Below, one piece after another: positions 1 to 8,273 of a DNA stretch of 53,915 bases (position 1 is its first letter; each line of letters begins with the position of its first letter). The stretch comes from CAYVOV01 sp964453525. GTDB taxonomy: Bacteria > Chloroflexota > Dehalococcoidia > Dehalococcoidales > UBA2162. The notes under the pieces are model-generated. The model was not told where the DNA came from. It did not search any database and saw only the letters and a list, made by a program, of their open reading frames with translations. Location: positions 1 to 53,915 of the forward strand of contig CAYVOV010000025.1 of NCBI GenBank assembly GCA_964453525.1. The letters run 5' to 3'. The position numbers were made by a program, and so were the translations under genes.

Positions 1-2
1 GA

Positions 3-320
3 GACCCTTTTGTTATGACCGCCGAAAAGCATGAAAGCCTGTATCAAATATTCCAATGGAATGCCGACAATTCGGTCACGTTCATTTTCGTAACCTCTGT
101 TGACGAAAACGGTGTGCATGTAAGAGAAAGCGCAACTGTGGCGCCCAAATATTATCCCCTGCTGAAAAAGGACTTGGAGTCCATCCTGCATGATAACGGA
201 TTTGAATTGACTTCATACTATAATATGGACGCTCTTTGGCACAGGGACAAGAACAGCGCTCCCGGCGATACCGATTTTGAAACGTTGAATTGGTATGGCG
301 CACTGTTTAAAAAGCTGTAG
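3..320 (+). CDS. C-terminal part of a probable SAM-dependent methyltransferase (5' truncated)
   Basis: The reading frame is open from the left edge and ends at 320, so only about 106 C-terminal residues are present. The fragment runs from a predicted beta strand with a DGSV-like turn (NADNSVTF) through PLLKKDLESILHDNGF to a hydrophobic tail. That order (strand, then a helix before a 'GF' turn) is what the last third of class I methyltransferases usually looks like. The SAM-binding part lies outside the window, so the family is an inference from general resemblance. Nothing follows closely downstream. Confidence 0.5.
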   Translation, partial: DPFVMTAEKHESLYQIFQWNADNSVTFIFVTSVDENGVHVRESATVAPKYYPLLKKDLESILHDNGFELTSYYNMDALWHRDKNSAPGDTDFETLNWYGALFKKL

Positions 321-491
321 GAAGAAACAAATACGGAGTATATAACTTTTATTTATGTAATTCAACTTGAAGGTTTAGTAGCTAATTAATGAGTGATATT
401 ATTGCCCGCAATTTAGACTCGAATGGAAGACAGGCAGATAAGTCGTGGAAGTTCTCCGTGAAAGTCAGTTTTATCCTTATTACCCTTTGGG

Positions 492-520
492 TTGACAAAC
501 TTAAATTAATAGTCTATACT
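492..520 (+). promoter_or_regulatory. Sigma-70 type promoter for the binding-protein gene at 811
   Basis: TTGACA at 492-497 and TATACT at 515-520, 17 bp apart. It predicts a transcript start near 527 and a leader of about 285 nt. Confidence 0.75.
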
Positions 521-526
521 GCCGAC

Positions 527-810
527 ACTATTATGTCAGATATAAACTGATTGCAGTTGTAACGGAAGATATCCGGGTAATATGCGAAAGTGCCGCTGTA
601 TTGGTTATATCCGTTACGAATATTTATACAGGTATCGGGGCTTTACGAAGGAGCTGAGCTCTAAGAAATGGCTGTCAGCTTAATTAAACACCAGACTCAT
701 ACCGTATCCGGAGTCATGGGGGTGGTAATCGGGCTTAGTGATAGGGGTCCCCCCTATACAACCCAGCATGTAATTGAAAAAACTGTTTTGAAAGGAGGTA
801 TGAATCAGGG
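527..810 (+). promoter_or_regulatory. Structured 5' leader of the binding-protein gene
   Basis: The stretch holds inverted repeats: GTAACGGA (559-566) with TCCGTTAC (610-617), AGCTGA/TCAGCT arms around 653-680, and ATAGGGG (741-747) with CCCCTAT (751-757). A strong ribosome binding site (AAAGGAGGT, about 791-799) precedes the ATG at 811. I recognise no known riboswitch and see no clear terminator, so a regulatory role is only suggested by the length and folding. Confidence 0.35.
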
Positions 811-2586
811 ATGAAGAAAAATGTATTATTGCTTGTAGTTTGCGGCCTGATGGCGGTATCACTCTTTCTCATGTCCTGCGGCCAGGCAGAGCCACAGACT
901 AGAGAAGAGGCTCAAGTGGAAGGGATGGCAAGTCCCAGGTATGGAGGCACACTGAAGCTGGCGAGCTCGAGAGACATTGTCTGGTGGGACTCAATCAATA
1001 CGGGTTCGGGCGGCATTACCCGTGACCTGACCCACCAGAGGCTGTGGGACGGCGACTGGTCCAAAGGTCCTGCCGGTACCGGCGAGTGCGACTGGGCAAC
1101 AAGCTATGATGTACGCGAATTCAAGATGGGTTACATCGCTGAAGACATCAAGTTCGTTATAGAAGAAGATGGCGAATACGGCAAAATCGTTTACACCATC
1201 CGTCAGGGAGTGCACTTCAGCCTGGACCCAGATAATGAAGCCAGTAAGTTGGCAGGAGGCCGCGAGATAACGCCCGATGACGTCGTCGCACACCTTATAA
1301 GGATGTTCAAGACCCCGGGCGCCTATCAGTACAATATCGGTAATCCACTCCTGCACGATGCCGAGATTACAAAGACCGGTCCATGGGAGGTAACCTTCAG
1401 GTGTCCCACCACGGTAATCCTGGAGGCGGGCAAGCGCTGCGGGGACTCCACACTGATCGAGCCGAGAGAAGTTGTTGAGAAGTATGGAGACGTAAACAGC
1501 TGGGAACGCCAAGTGGGAACCGGCCCCTTCATCATCGAGGAATATATCGCCGCCAGCTCGGCAACGGTCGTCAGGAACGATAATTTCTGGATGAAGGATC
1601 CGGTGGGACCCGGTAAGGGCAATGACCTGCCTTATATAGATGAGGTAAAGTGGTTAATTATTCCGGACGCGTCAACCCAAGAGGCCGCCCTGCGTACTGC
1701 AAAGATAGACCAGAAGATAGAAATCTCTTTTGAAGATGTCACGCGAATTGAGCAAGAAACGCCGGCGCTGCTGAAGGCGCCCAATGACTATATCCATACC
1801 CGCCCCATTTACATGAGGCTGGATAAGGAGGAGAATCCTTACCACGACGTCCGCGTGCGCCAGGCCATGTTGATGGCCACCGACCTGGTCGGCATCGAAA
1901 GAGACCTCTATGACAACACGGGGCAGATTCTGACCTGGCCGTACCGCTATTATCCGGCTTACGGCGACCTTTACCTGGGCCTTGACGACCCGGAGATGCC
2001 CCAAGCAGTGAAAGACCTTTACGTCTATAGCCCGGATAAAGCAAAGGCATTACTTGCCGAAGCCGGCTACCCCGAAGGTTTCAAGGCCGAACTCATGCTC
2101 ACACCTCTTGAGGCCGATTACTACTCTATCATCAAAGACCAGTGGGCGAAGGTGGGAATTGACCTGCAGCTGAATGTGATGGAAAGCACCGCTTTTACCA
2201 AGATTAACATGAACCGTGATTACGACGAGCTGATGGTCAGCGCTACCGGACCACCCTCCATCTGGCCCATGCAGTCGGTGCTAAGGGGAACCGGCTGGCC
2301 CAACCTCAGCTTCGTTGACGACCCGTATATAAACGAGACCAATGACGAGATTGGAAGAACGGCCATCACAGACCCGAAAAAAGCCATGGCCATTACCAAA
2401 GAACAGATGAAGTACGTACTGGAGCAGGTCTATGTGATTCCATGCCCCGACTATCCCAGGTACACATTCTGGTGGCCCTGGATATGTAACTACCACGGTG
2501 AGAGGAGTATCGGATACTTCTGGAACCAGCTCTGGCCGCAGTGGATATGGCTGGATGAAGACCTGAAGGAGTCCATGGGCTATTAG
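811..2586 (+). CDS. ABC transporter substrate-binding lipoprotein, family 5 (peptide/nickel type)
   Basis: The 591-residue protein begins with a lipoprotein signal peptide (lipobox LMSC, lipidated Cys23) followed by a short polar linker and the SBP_bac_5 fold: YGGTLKLASS at the start of the mature domain, RVRQAMLMATD in the middle and KALLAEAGYPEGFKAELML near residue 410. It should sit on the outer face of the cytoplasmic membrane and hand a substrate to a permease. No permease or ATPase gene is adjacent, so the partner and substrate are unknown. Its C-terminus (LDEDLKESMGY) is nearly shared with the second binding protein at 24760-26574. The gene is monocistronic, with its own promoter and a terminator directly after it. 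Confidence 0.9.
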   Translation: MKKNVLLLVVCGLMAVSLFLMSCGQAEPQTREEAQVEGMASPRYGGTLKLASSRDIVWWDSINTGSGGITRDLTHQRLWDGDWSKGPAGTGECDWATSYDVREFKMGYIAEDIKFVIEEDGEYGKIVYTIRQGVHFSLDPDNEASKLAGGREITPDDVVAHLIRMFKTPGAYQYNIGNPLLHDAEITKTGPWEVTFRCPTTVILEAGKRCGDSTLIEPREVVEKYGDVNSWERQVGTGPFIIEEYIAASSATVVRNDNFWMKDPVGPGKGNDLPYIDEVKWLIIPDASTQEAALRTAKIDQKIEISFEDVTRIEQETPALLKAPNDYIHTRPIYMRLDKEENPYHDVRVRQAMLMATDLVGIERDLYDNTGQILTWPYRYYPAYGDLYLGLDDPEMPQAVKDLYVYSPDKAKALLAEAGYPEGFKAELMLTPLEADYYSIIKDQWAKVGIDLQLNVMESTAFTKINMNRDYDELMVSATGPPSIWPMQSVLRGTGWPNLSFVDDPYINETNDEIGRTAITDPKKAMAITKEQMKYVLEQVYVIPCPDYPRYTFWWPWICNYHGERSIGYFWNQLWPQWIWLDEDLKESMGY

Positions 2587-2616
2587 AGATCCCGGGACTT
2601 GTTAATCGATTCGAGA

Positions 2617-2647
2617 GGGGCTTGATATAGTAAAAATATCAAGCCCC
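2617..2647 (+). terminator. Hairpin terminator after the binding-protein gene
   Basis: Perfect 12-bp stem (GGGGCTTGATAT with ATATCAAGCCCC) and a 7-nt loop, 31 nt after the stop codon. The T run behind it is short. Confidence 0.6.
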
Positions 2648-2696
2648 TTCTACAAAACCGACCCCATTTTCGGCATTTTATACATGTGAGAAGATT

Positions 2697-2837
2697 ATGA
2701 TGAAGCTTTTTGATTTTCTTACGGTTAAAAAACTCGGGCTCAATAACCGTGTTCTACAAGCCGAAGCGCAATTCAAATATGCCCTGGTTCTACCTATCGT
2801 ACAGTGCCGCTCGCTATATAGGACTTTAACTAGTTGA
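2697..2837 (+). pseudogene. Possible N-terminal remnant of an Old Yellow Enzyme-type oxidoreductase
   Basis: A 46-codon frame starts MMKLFDFLTVKKLGLNNRV, which resembles the conserved start of NADH:flavin oxidoreductases (typically KLFEP..I..L.LKNRIV). The resemblance stops after about 20 residues and the frame soon ends at TGA. There is no good ribosome binding site. It could be a decayed gene end or chance. Confidence 0.3.
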
Positions 2838-3121
2838 TGAATTTGTAGAAAGGTTCCTTTTTATAGTTCAACAACATAGTAAAATGGTATCGCCCACGAG
2901 TACGCATGATGTGACAAACATCCCCATGTTTGTGCAATGGTAGCCATCAGCTTCAGTTAAAAAAGAAAGGGGGGAGCCGTGACACTTCCCCCTTGTTATC
3001 AGCCTCGAATTATCAATCTGATAGACCATCAGATTAAATATTCCGTAAAATCCGGTTTATTTGTAACATGTTTGTAACAATTCAGAGTTAAACTGGTGAA
3101 AATCTATGAGGAGGTTTAGCC
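2838..3121 (+). other. Intergenic region upstream of amtB with several hairpins
   Basis: Four elements are visible. A hairpin ACAAACAT-CCCC-ATGTTTGT lies at 2914-2933. A G/C stem (AAGGGGG with CCCCCTT) spans 2967-2994. A clean inverted repeat AATCTGAT-AGACC-ATCAGATT at 3015-3035 could be an operator. Two direct copies of TTTGTAACA lie at about 3059-3078. A ribosome binding site (GAGGAGG) precedes the GTG start at 3122. No good -35/-10 pair was found. Confidence 0.5.
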
Positions 3122-4357
3122 GTGTCTGTTAATTATGCCGATATCGCCTGGATTCTTGTATCAACAGCACTGGTAATGCTGATGACGCCGGGAGTTGCCC
3201 TGTTCTACGGCGGTATGGTAAGACGTAAAAACATCCTTTCGACACTCATGATGAGCTTCATGTGTCTGGGGCTGGTTGGCCTGCTCTGGGTACTGTACGG
3301 TTACAGCTTGAGCTTCGGCCCTGACAAAGTTGGTTTCATAGGGGGGCTTGATTTTCTCGGTCTCATGAATGTAGGGCAAGCGCCATCACCAATATATGCC
3401 AGTACCGTTCCTCACCTGGCCTTTATGATGTTCCAGGGTATGTTTGCTATTATTACGGTGGCCCTAATCACCGGCGCCGTCGTTGAGCGGATCAGGTTCG
3501 GGGCTGTTCTGTTATTTTCTTTATTATGGCTGACTGTTGTCTACTGCCCGGTGACCCATTGGGTTTGGGGCGATGGCGGCTGGTTGACCAGGCTCGGTGT
3601 TCTCGACTTCGCTGGTGGTTCAGTTGTCCATATCAATGCCGGAGTCTCGGCTCTAGCTCTGGTTATGCTGTTAGGCCGGCGTAAGGGCTTCCCTCAGGAG
3701 TCGATGCAGGCTGCCAATATCCCTATGGTAGTAATCGGTGCCGGGCTGCTGTGGTTCGGCTGGTTTGGTTTTAATGCCGGTAGTGCCCTCGCTTCTAATA
3801 GCCTGGCCGTCAGCGCCTTTGTTACTACTAATACGGCAGCTGCGGCTGCGGCTTTTACCTGGATGATAATCAGCTGGGTCTACCGCCGCCCGAGTATAAT
3901 CGGTACGGTTACCGGTGCTGTTGCCGGACTGGCCACTGTAACACCGGCCGCCGGGTTTGTGACACCCCTGGCAGGTATCCCGATAGGCATCGTGGCTGCT
4001 ATTGTCTGCTACTATGTCATGGCGTTTGTGAAAACAAAGCTTGGCTTTGACGATTCTCTGGATGTATTCGCCGTACATGGCGTTGGCGGTATCTTGGGGA
4101 TGCTGGCAGTCGGTATTTTTACCAGTCTGGCAGTAAATTCCGCTGGAGCCGACGGTTTAATGCTGGGTAATGGAGCACAGCTTTTAAAGCAATTGGTCGG
4201 CGTTGTTGCGGTTGGCGCTTATGCCTTCATTGCCACATTGATTTTGGGTAAGCTGGCTGATGTTATCATTGGACTGAGAGTAGGTCAGCCTGAAGAGGCG
4301 GTCGGTCTGGATATATCACAGCACGGTGAAAGAGCTTACGGTGGGTCAATTCGATGA
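3122..4357 (+). CDS. amtB: Ammonium channel protein, Amt/MEP/Rh family
   Basis: A 411-residue polytopic membrane protein of about eleven helices that conducts ammonium/ammonia across the cytoplasmic membrane. Family marks seen: ALFYGGMVRRKN near the N-terminus, THWVWGDGGWL, a GGSVVHINAG segment carrying the first pore histidine, and AVHGVGGILGMLAVGIF carrying the second. Length is typical. The start is GTG, placed by GAGGAGGTTT just upstream. Amt genes are commonly next to a PII (glnK) gene; none is present here, so the regulator must lie elsewhere. Closely similar hairpins flank the gene on both sides (2914-2933 and 4446-4465). Confidence 0.95.
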   Translation: MSVNYADIAWILVSTALVMLMTPGVALFYGGMVRRKNILSTLMMSFMCLGLVGLLWVLYGYSLSFGPDKVGFIGGLDFLGLMNVGQAPSPIYASTVPHLAFMMFQGMFAIITVALITGAVVERIRFGAVLLFSLLWLTVVYCPVTHWVWGDGGWLTRLGVLDFAGGSVVHINAGVSALALVMLLGRRKGFPQESMQAANIPMVVIGAGLLWFGWFGFNAGSALASNSLAVSAFVTTNTAAAAAAFTWMIISWVYRRPSIIGTVTGAVAGLATVTPAAGFVTPLAGIPIGIVAAIVCYYVMAFVKTKLGFDDSLDVFAVHGVGGILGMLAVGIFTSLAVNSAGADGLMLGNGAQLLKQLVGVVAVGAYAFIATLILGKLADVIIGLRVGQPEEAVGLDISQHGERAYGGSIR

Positions 4358-4445
4358 GCTTAATATTCCGATATTGGTAGATAGTTGGATTTCGCTATCT
4401 TTAACAATGGTATTGACTGCAAGTTGCCAAGGTTACGATAAAAAC

Positions 4446-4465
4446 ACAGACATCCCGATGTTTGT
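4446..4465 (+). repeat. Hairpin matching the one upstream of amtB
   Basis: ACAGACAT-CCCG-ATGTTTGT. The same hairpin with few changes is at 2914-2933, and the similarity runs on into the right flank (TGTGCAATGGTA against TGTTCAATGATA). Together they bracket amtB as near-direct repeats. Confidence 0.55.
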
Positions 4466-4509
4466 TCAATGATAATAAATTTGAAACTCGAAAAACTGAA
4501 GTTGAAAAT

Positions 4510-4538
4510 GCCTGTTATATTAACAGGCGTTTTCTTTT
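4510..4538 (+). terminator. Rho-independent terminator after amtB
   Basis: GCCTGTTA/TAACAGGC stem (4510-4517 and 4521-4528), 3-nt loop, followed by a T-rich tract. Confidence 0.75.
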
Positions 4539-4562
4539 ATTATTCAAGACCTCGATATTGAT

Positions 4563-4591
4563 TTGACATACCGCAATTTCAATAATAAAGT
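4563..4591 (+). promoter_or_regulatory. Promoter for the 4687-5853 gene pair
   Basis: TTGACA (4563-4568), 17 bp, TAAAGT (4586-4591). Confidence 0.65.
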
Positions 4592-4686
4592 ATACGGGAA
4601 AGTTTTTATTTGCAGGTATACGTTGTTTATATATGCTCGCAGCTACATTTTCAATATTTTGAACTAACAGGAAAAGGAGTGTTCCA

Positions 4687-5007
4687 ATGGCTAAAGACAA
4701 AGAAAAAGATAGACCATCAAGTTTGGACGACTATATTAAGTCTTTAAGTAAAGAATTGAGAGCAGCAAAAGCTTATTACTGGAAGGAAATGAAAAAAGCT
4801 GAAGAAGCTTTTCATAAAGCGATGACGGTAGCGATGAATGACTACGAGAAGGTCGAGTACTCAAAAAAGAGAGTCCCCGGTGCTCTGGTTGAGGCGGCGA
4901 GGGACTTTAACGATAAATATGAGGCGGCCTGTCAAGCCTTCGGTAGCGCGACGAAAGAAGCATTGGAGCATTTTCATAAAAAAATAGAAGACCTCATCGG
5001 TGTATAG
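4687..5007 (+). CDS. Small charged helical protein of unknown function
   Basis: The 106-residue product has no signal peptide or membrane segment. It is rich in Lys, Glu and Ala and is predicted to be almost entirely helical, with alternating charged stretches such as KEMKKAEEAFHKAM and KEALEHFHKKIEDL. I do not recognise a family. A ribosome binding site (AAAAGGAGTG) precedes the ATG, and nudC begins 6 bp after its stop, so the two are probably co-transcribed. It may be a small coiled-coil cytoplasmic protein; no function is proposed. Confidence 0.75.
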   Translation: MAKDKEKDRPSSLDDYIKSLSKELRAAKAYYWKEMKKAEEAFHKAMTVAMNDYEKVEYSKKRVPGALVEAARDFNDKYEAACQAFGSATKEALEHFHKKIEDLIGV

Positions 5008-5013
5008 AGGGTA

Positions 5014-5853
5014 ATGTCCAGAGAGAGCATCTACAAACATTATATACCTGCCGTTACCTTTGAATCAGAAAACGACGATTACGGCTACTGGTTTGTGTTT
5101 TGTTTAAATAAACTATTGATTAATCCCAGTGAGGGCAGCATTCCGTATTCAAGGAGTCTGGCGGAACTGGACATCTCACCTGTCAGGACACAGTATCTCG
5201 GCACCCTGCAGGGGCATCCGTGCTATTCGGCAGAAGTTTCTCCGGATACTACTTCTCCTGAAGGAATGGACTTCAAAGAGCTGAGGCCGTTATACGGCGT
5301 TCTTGATGAAGATATATACCTCTTAGCGGGAAAAGCCGTCCAGATTGTGAACTGGGACCGGACTCACCAGTTTTGTGGCAGATGTGGTCATGAAACATAC
5401 ACTCTTCAGGATGAAAGGGCAAAAAAATGTCCGGCGTGTGGTTTCATGAGTTATCCCCGCCTTTCCCCGGCGGTAATAACTGCTGTTTTAAACGATAACA
5501 AAATCCTTTTAGCACACTATGCAGCTTTCCCGGGCAACATGCATACCATCATTGCCGGATTTGTTGAACCGGGTGAAACTCTTGAAGAATGTATAAGAAG
5601 AGAAATACTTGAAGAAGTGGGCATAAAGGTTAAAAACATAAAGTATTTTGGAAGTCAGCCCTGGCCGTTCCCCAACTCTCTGATGATTGGCTTCACTGCC
5701 GAGTATGAGAGCGGGGAAATAACGGTTGATGGCACAGAAATATCGGAAGCTGGCTGGTATGATGCGAATAACCTCCCGGAATTGCCGCCGAAGATGAGCA
5801 TCGCCCGGGAGATAATCGACTGGTTTGTACAAGCTAAGTCCGGTAATGCCTGA
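5014..5853 (+). CDS. nudC: NADH pyrophosphatase / NAD-capped RNA hydrolase, Nudix family
   Basis: The 279-residue protein has the three parts of NudC: a poorly conserved N-terminal domain, a four-cysteine zinc ribbon (CGRCG near 121-125 and CPACG near 139-143), and a Nudix domain. The Nudix box is complete (GFVEPGE, then REILEEVGI). It is followed by the subfamily signature SQPWPFPNS, which separates NudC from other Nudix hydrolases. The enzyme hydrolyses NAD(H) to NMN(H) and AMP, and in characterised members removes NAD caps from RNA. The ATG is preceded by a short GAGGG site and follows the small helical-protein gene by 6 bp. Confidence 0.93.
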   Translation: MSRESIYKHYIPAVTFESENDDYGYWFVFCLNKLLINPSEGSIPYSRSLAELDISPVRTQYLGTLQGHPCYSAEVSPDTTSPEGMDFKELRPLYGVLDEDIYLLAGKAVQIVNWDRTHQFCGRCGHETYTLQDERAKKCPACGFMSYPRLSPAVITAVLNDNKILLAHYAAFPGNMHTIIAGFVEPGETLEECIRREILEEVGIKVKNIKYFGSQPWPFPNSLMIGFTAEYESGEITVDGTEISEAGWYDANNLPELPPKMSIAREIIDWFVQAKSGNA

Positions 5854-5874
5854 GTAAATTAGTTGAGAAATAAC

Positions 5875-5945
5875 CACTTCAAACGTTTGAGTCCTGACCA
5901 GGTGTGCGATATCATCAATGGCCAGGTAAAGTTGAAGTGTTTTTC
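5875..5945 (+). terminator. Probable terminator after nudC
   Basis: Long-range stem CACTTCAA (5875-5882) with TTGAAGTG (5932-5939) enclosing a second imperfect stem (CCTGACCAGG...CCAGG), then a run of T. Confidence 0.45.
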
Positions 5946-5968
5946 CGAAAAATTATGCAGAAAGAAGT

Positions 5969-6376
5969 TCAGTCCACTCTGGCACGTCTTAGTTTCGCCG
6001 TTATTCGGGCCAGAAGCTCCCTTCTATGAAAGGGTTTACTGATGTAATCATTGGCGCCAACCGAAAAAGCGTTATTTACAACAGCAGGTTCATTTCTTGC
6101 TGTAAGCATTATAACGGGAATGTTTGATTTTTGCCGGACAAATTCAAGAACATGAATGCCGTCAAGTTCAGGCATTGAGATATCAAGGATAATCAGGTCA
6201 GGAGCGTTCTCTTCAAGTAAATCCAGTGCTTCACGGCCATTTTCAGCAGTAATGACGTCATATCCCCCTTCTTCCAGTATGCGGCGTACCAGCTTTAATA
6301 TAGATGGTTCATCATCCACCACCATGATAAGCCTGTTTTTACTCATTTCTATGATTGTTCTCGCAAAACTATTCAT
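5969..6376 (-). CDS. Stand-alone response regulator receiver protein (CheY-like)
   Basis: The 135-residue product is a single receiver domain with no output domain. The acidic pair (VVDDE), the phospho-acceptor Asp (LIILDISMPELDG), the Thr (MLTARN) and the Lys (ISKPF) are all present, so it should be phosphorylated by a histidine kinase. No kinase is nearby. It may act through protein contacts as CheY and Spo0F do. An internal ATG at 6346 would give MSKNRLIMVVDDE, the usual N-terminal length for the fold, and may be the true start; neither ATG has a clear ribosome binding site. Confidence 0.88.
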   Translation of the reverse strand: MNSFARTIIEMSKNRLIMVVDDEPSILKLVRRILEEGGYDVITAENGREALDLLEENAPDLIILDISMPELDGIHVLEFVRQKSNIPVIMLTARNEPAVVNNAFSVGANDYISKPFHRRELLARITAKLRRARVD

Positions 6377-6553
6377 ACTGAATGGTTAATTGGTTTAACG
6401 TATTTCTGCCAGATAATTCGAATTGTTATCCAGTTGAAATACACCTTGGGAATTTTATAACAAGAATGCAAAAGAAAAGATGAATATATAAGATGGATTC
6501 TTAATATTCTCTAAACGTTCTTCCGGTGTGGTACTCTGATATTTCTGTGACTA

Positions 6554-6581
6554 AAAAGGGGAGCAGTACTGCTCCCCTTTT
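6554..6581 (-). terminator. Terminator after the Hcp-like lipoprotein gene
   Basis: Perfect 28-bp palindrome (arm AAAAGGGGAGCAGT). On the minus strand it is followed by TTTTT, which suits the gene ending at 6669; the plus strand reads four T. Confidence 0.75.
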
Positions 6582-6668
6582 CTGCTTCAAAACCGGAAAT
6601 ACCTTCCAGCTCTGCGCCTTATCATCCATCAGGCTAATGTCTTACAGGAAATTCAATCAATTTCCGGA

Positions 6669-7418
6669 TTACGACTCTCCCTCTTCAACTTTCCAGCTGT
6701 ATTCCACGTTACCTTTTGATTTCCCTGTGGAGTCACATTCGGTATACGTAACTTTAATTTCCTCAAAGTTAATTGATACCTCTTCTACCGGTGCATCAAC
6801 TGCCTGTACAATAAACGGGCCGCTGTAAGGCAATATGCTGTCAGGAGCGGGAGCGACCAGAGCATAGGCTAGGGGATTGCTTCCCGTCACTTTATAGCTT
6901 GTTACCAGCACATTTGTCAGTTCATATGCATAGAATGTTCCCTGGCAGGTACTTCCCTCTGACGGACCGGTTAGATGAATTTCGACTTTAGGGAATACCT
7001 TCCCCTTGCAGATAGCCTCAGCAAGTTTAGGTGATGCCTTATCTATCTGCTTGACGACTACAATATCTTCTAAAATAACATCTCCCCTTCGCCTGGTAGT
7101 ACTGGTAGTACCACCACCCGGGCTGCTGATTGGTTGGCTGAAGGATATTATTTCGCTCCATCCCTCATGATCTTTACTCTTCGATTCTCCGTCAACGCCT
7201 TCGAATTTGATGTAAGCACTGCTGTGCACAAATGTATCTTTCGATTCAAGCTCAGTATTAGCAGTTGATTCGGCTACAGTGGTTGAATCTTCAGTAGATG
7301 ATTCTGATGTAGTTTCCTGTTCCGGAGTTTGTGATTCCAGGTATTCACAACCAACTCCGAATAATAGTAAGGACATGATTAACAGGCTGGATACGCATAG
7401 AATGGAAAACTTTCTCAC
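6669..7418 (-). CDS. Putative lipoprotein with a type VI secretion tube (Hcp)-like domain
   Basis: The 249-residue protein starts with a lipoprotein-type signal (FGVGC, Cys24; the -3 Gly is unusual), followed by a Ser/Thr/Glu linker to about residue 60. The rest matches the Hcp pattern: IKFEGVDGESK, EGWSEIISF, RRRGDVILEDIVVVKQIDKASPKL, a TFYAYELTNVLVTSY strand pair and SINFEEIKVTYTECD. In proteobacteria Hcp builds the hexameric tube of type VI secretion, but no other T6SS gene is here and a Chloroflexota cell should not have that machine. A surface-anchored Hcp-fold protein is more likely. The start is GTG with AAGGAGGT upstream. Confidence 0.7.
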   Translation of the reverse strand: MRKFSILCVSSLLIMSLLLFGVGCEYLESQTPEQETTSESSTEDSTTVAESTANTELESKDTFVHSSAYIKFEGVDGESKSKDHEGWSEIISFSQPISSPGGGTTSTTRRRGDVILEDIVVVKQIDKASPKLAEAICKGKVFPKVEIHLTGPSEGSTCQGTFYAYELTNVLVTSYKVTGSNPLAYALVAPAPDSILPYSGPFIVQAVDAPVEEVSINFEEIKVTYTECDSTGKSKGNVEYSWKVEEGES

Positions 7419-7567
7419 TTTTTATACCTCCTTATACTGTTACCAAAAGAGCACTACTCACCACTTATATAAGTGATGATAGTACCCTTATTTCACCATT
7501 TTTGCCTCCCACGGTAGAAGGTGGGATAGCTGAGGCTATTTTGTTGCAGATTTAAATATTAGATTAA

Positions 7568-7596
7568 AGTCTAATCTTATTTAAATAGCTTGTCAA
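7568..7596 (-). promoter_or_regulatory. Promoter for the Hcp-like lipoprotein gene
   Basis: Minus strand TTGACA (7596-7591), 17 bp, TAGACT (7573-7568). The -10 overlaps an inverted repeat AGATTA/TAATCT (7561-7577). Confidence 0.65.
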
Positions 7597-7611
7597 TATA
7601 AGAGAAATGGA

Positions 7612-7790
7612 CCTTTTACTTAATCATGGTTGCACAGGCAACAATGAATATCTATATTTCTTTCGCCGCTATGGTTTCCTTCGGCTTCGCTCAGGACAGG
7701 CTAACTGCTCACCATGAGCGGCATTCATTCCCACTCACCCTGAGAGGCATTCATTCCCGCTCACCCTGAGCTTGTCGAAGGGTCTCCAAC
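7612..7790. repeat. Dispersed intergenic repeat, copy A
   Basis: About 120 bp from 7612 is almost identical to 53719-53840 (shared core includes TAATCATGGTTGCACAGGCA and TTCCTTCGGCTTCGCTCAGG). Its right part contains a short tandem unit (GGCATTCATTCCC..TCACCCTGAG) and ends with CCTGAGCTTGTCGAAGGG, an intergenic palindrome I recall from many genomes. Confidence 0.85.
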
Positions 7791-8273
7791 TAATATTGAG
7801 AAGAATCGAAATGGATTATTCTGACCGAACATATTGCAGCTTAAAAACTGACTATGAACGAGGTTGTAGCCGTCTAGATACGATTCTGGCTCAGCAGACG
7901 GTTAAGGTAGCAAGTGGAAAATGGGAGGACTGAGGATGAACTCCTTCAGCCCTCCCGCTGACACCAGACCAAAGTACAGTCTGCTTCCGGCACGTCACAA
8001 TGCTTTCCCACCGGTTGCAGTATCAGACTTTGGTTTAGGTAGTCATCGATATAACCATTCTGTATATTTCTTATACCATACTCAAGTGGAAATTCAGGTG
8101 CCTAAAGTAACCAGATTGGTGGAAATTTAATAAAAAACCAATGCGTAACAAGGGACGAATTCACGTATACATATGCTCGGCAGTCAGTGAAACCCGCATA
8201 TCTGTCGGATTCTACTAAACCAACTTCTTTGCCAGAGATGAATTCCGTGGCAATTGGTCAATACAGAAACCGG
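7791..8273. other. Intergenic region without a supported gene
   Basis: A 69-codon plus-strand frame (7921-8130) has no ribosome binding site, no hydrophobic or domain pattern and low-complexity composition, so it is not called. No tRNA, terminator or inverted repeat of note was seen. Confidence 0.5.

Noticed and set aside
991..1512. 173-codon minus-strand frame
   Set aside because: Antisense shadow of the binding-protein gene at 811-2586, whose signal peptide and family motifs are clear.
7921..8130. 69-codon plus-strand frame
   Set aside because: No ribosome binding site, no domain or membrane pattern, and it lies beside a repeat; most likely non-coding.
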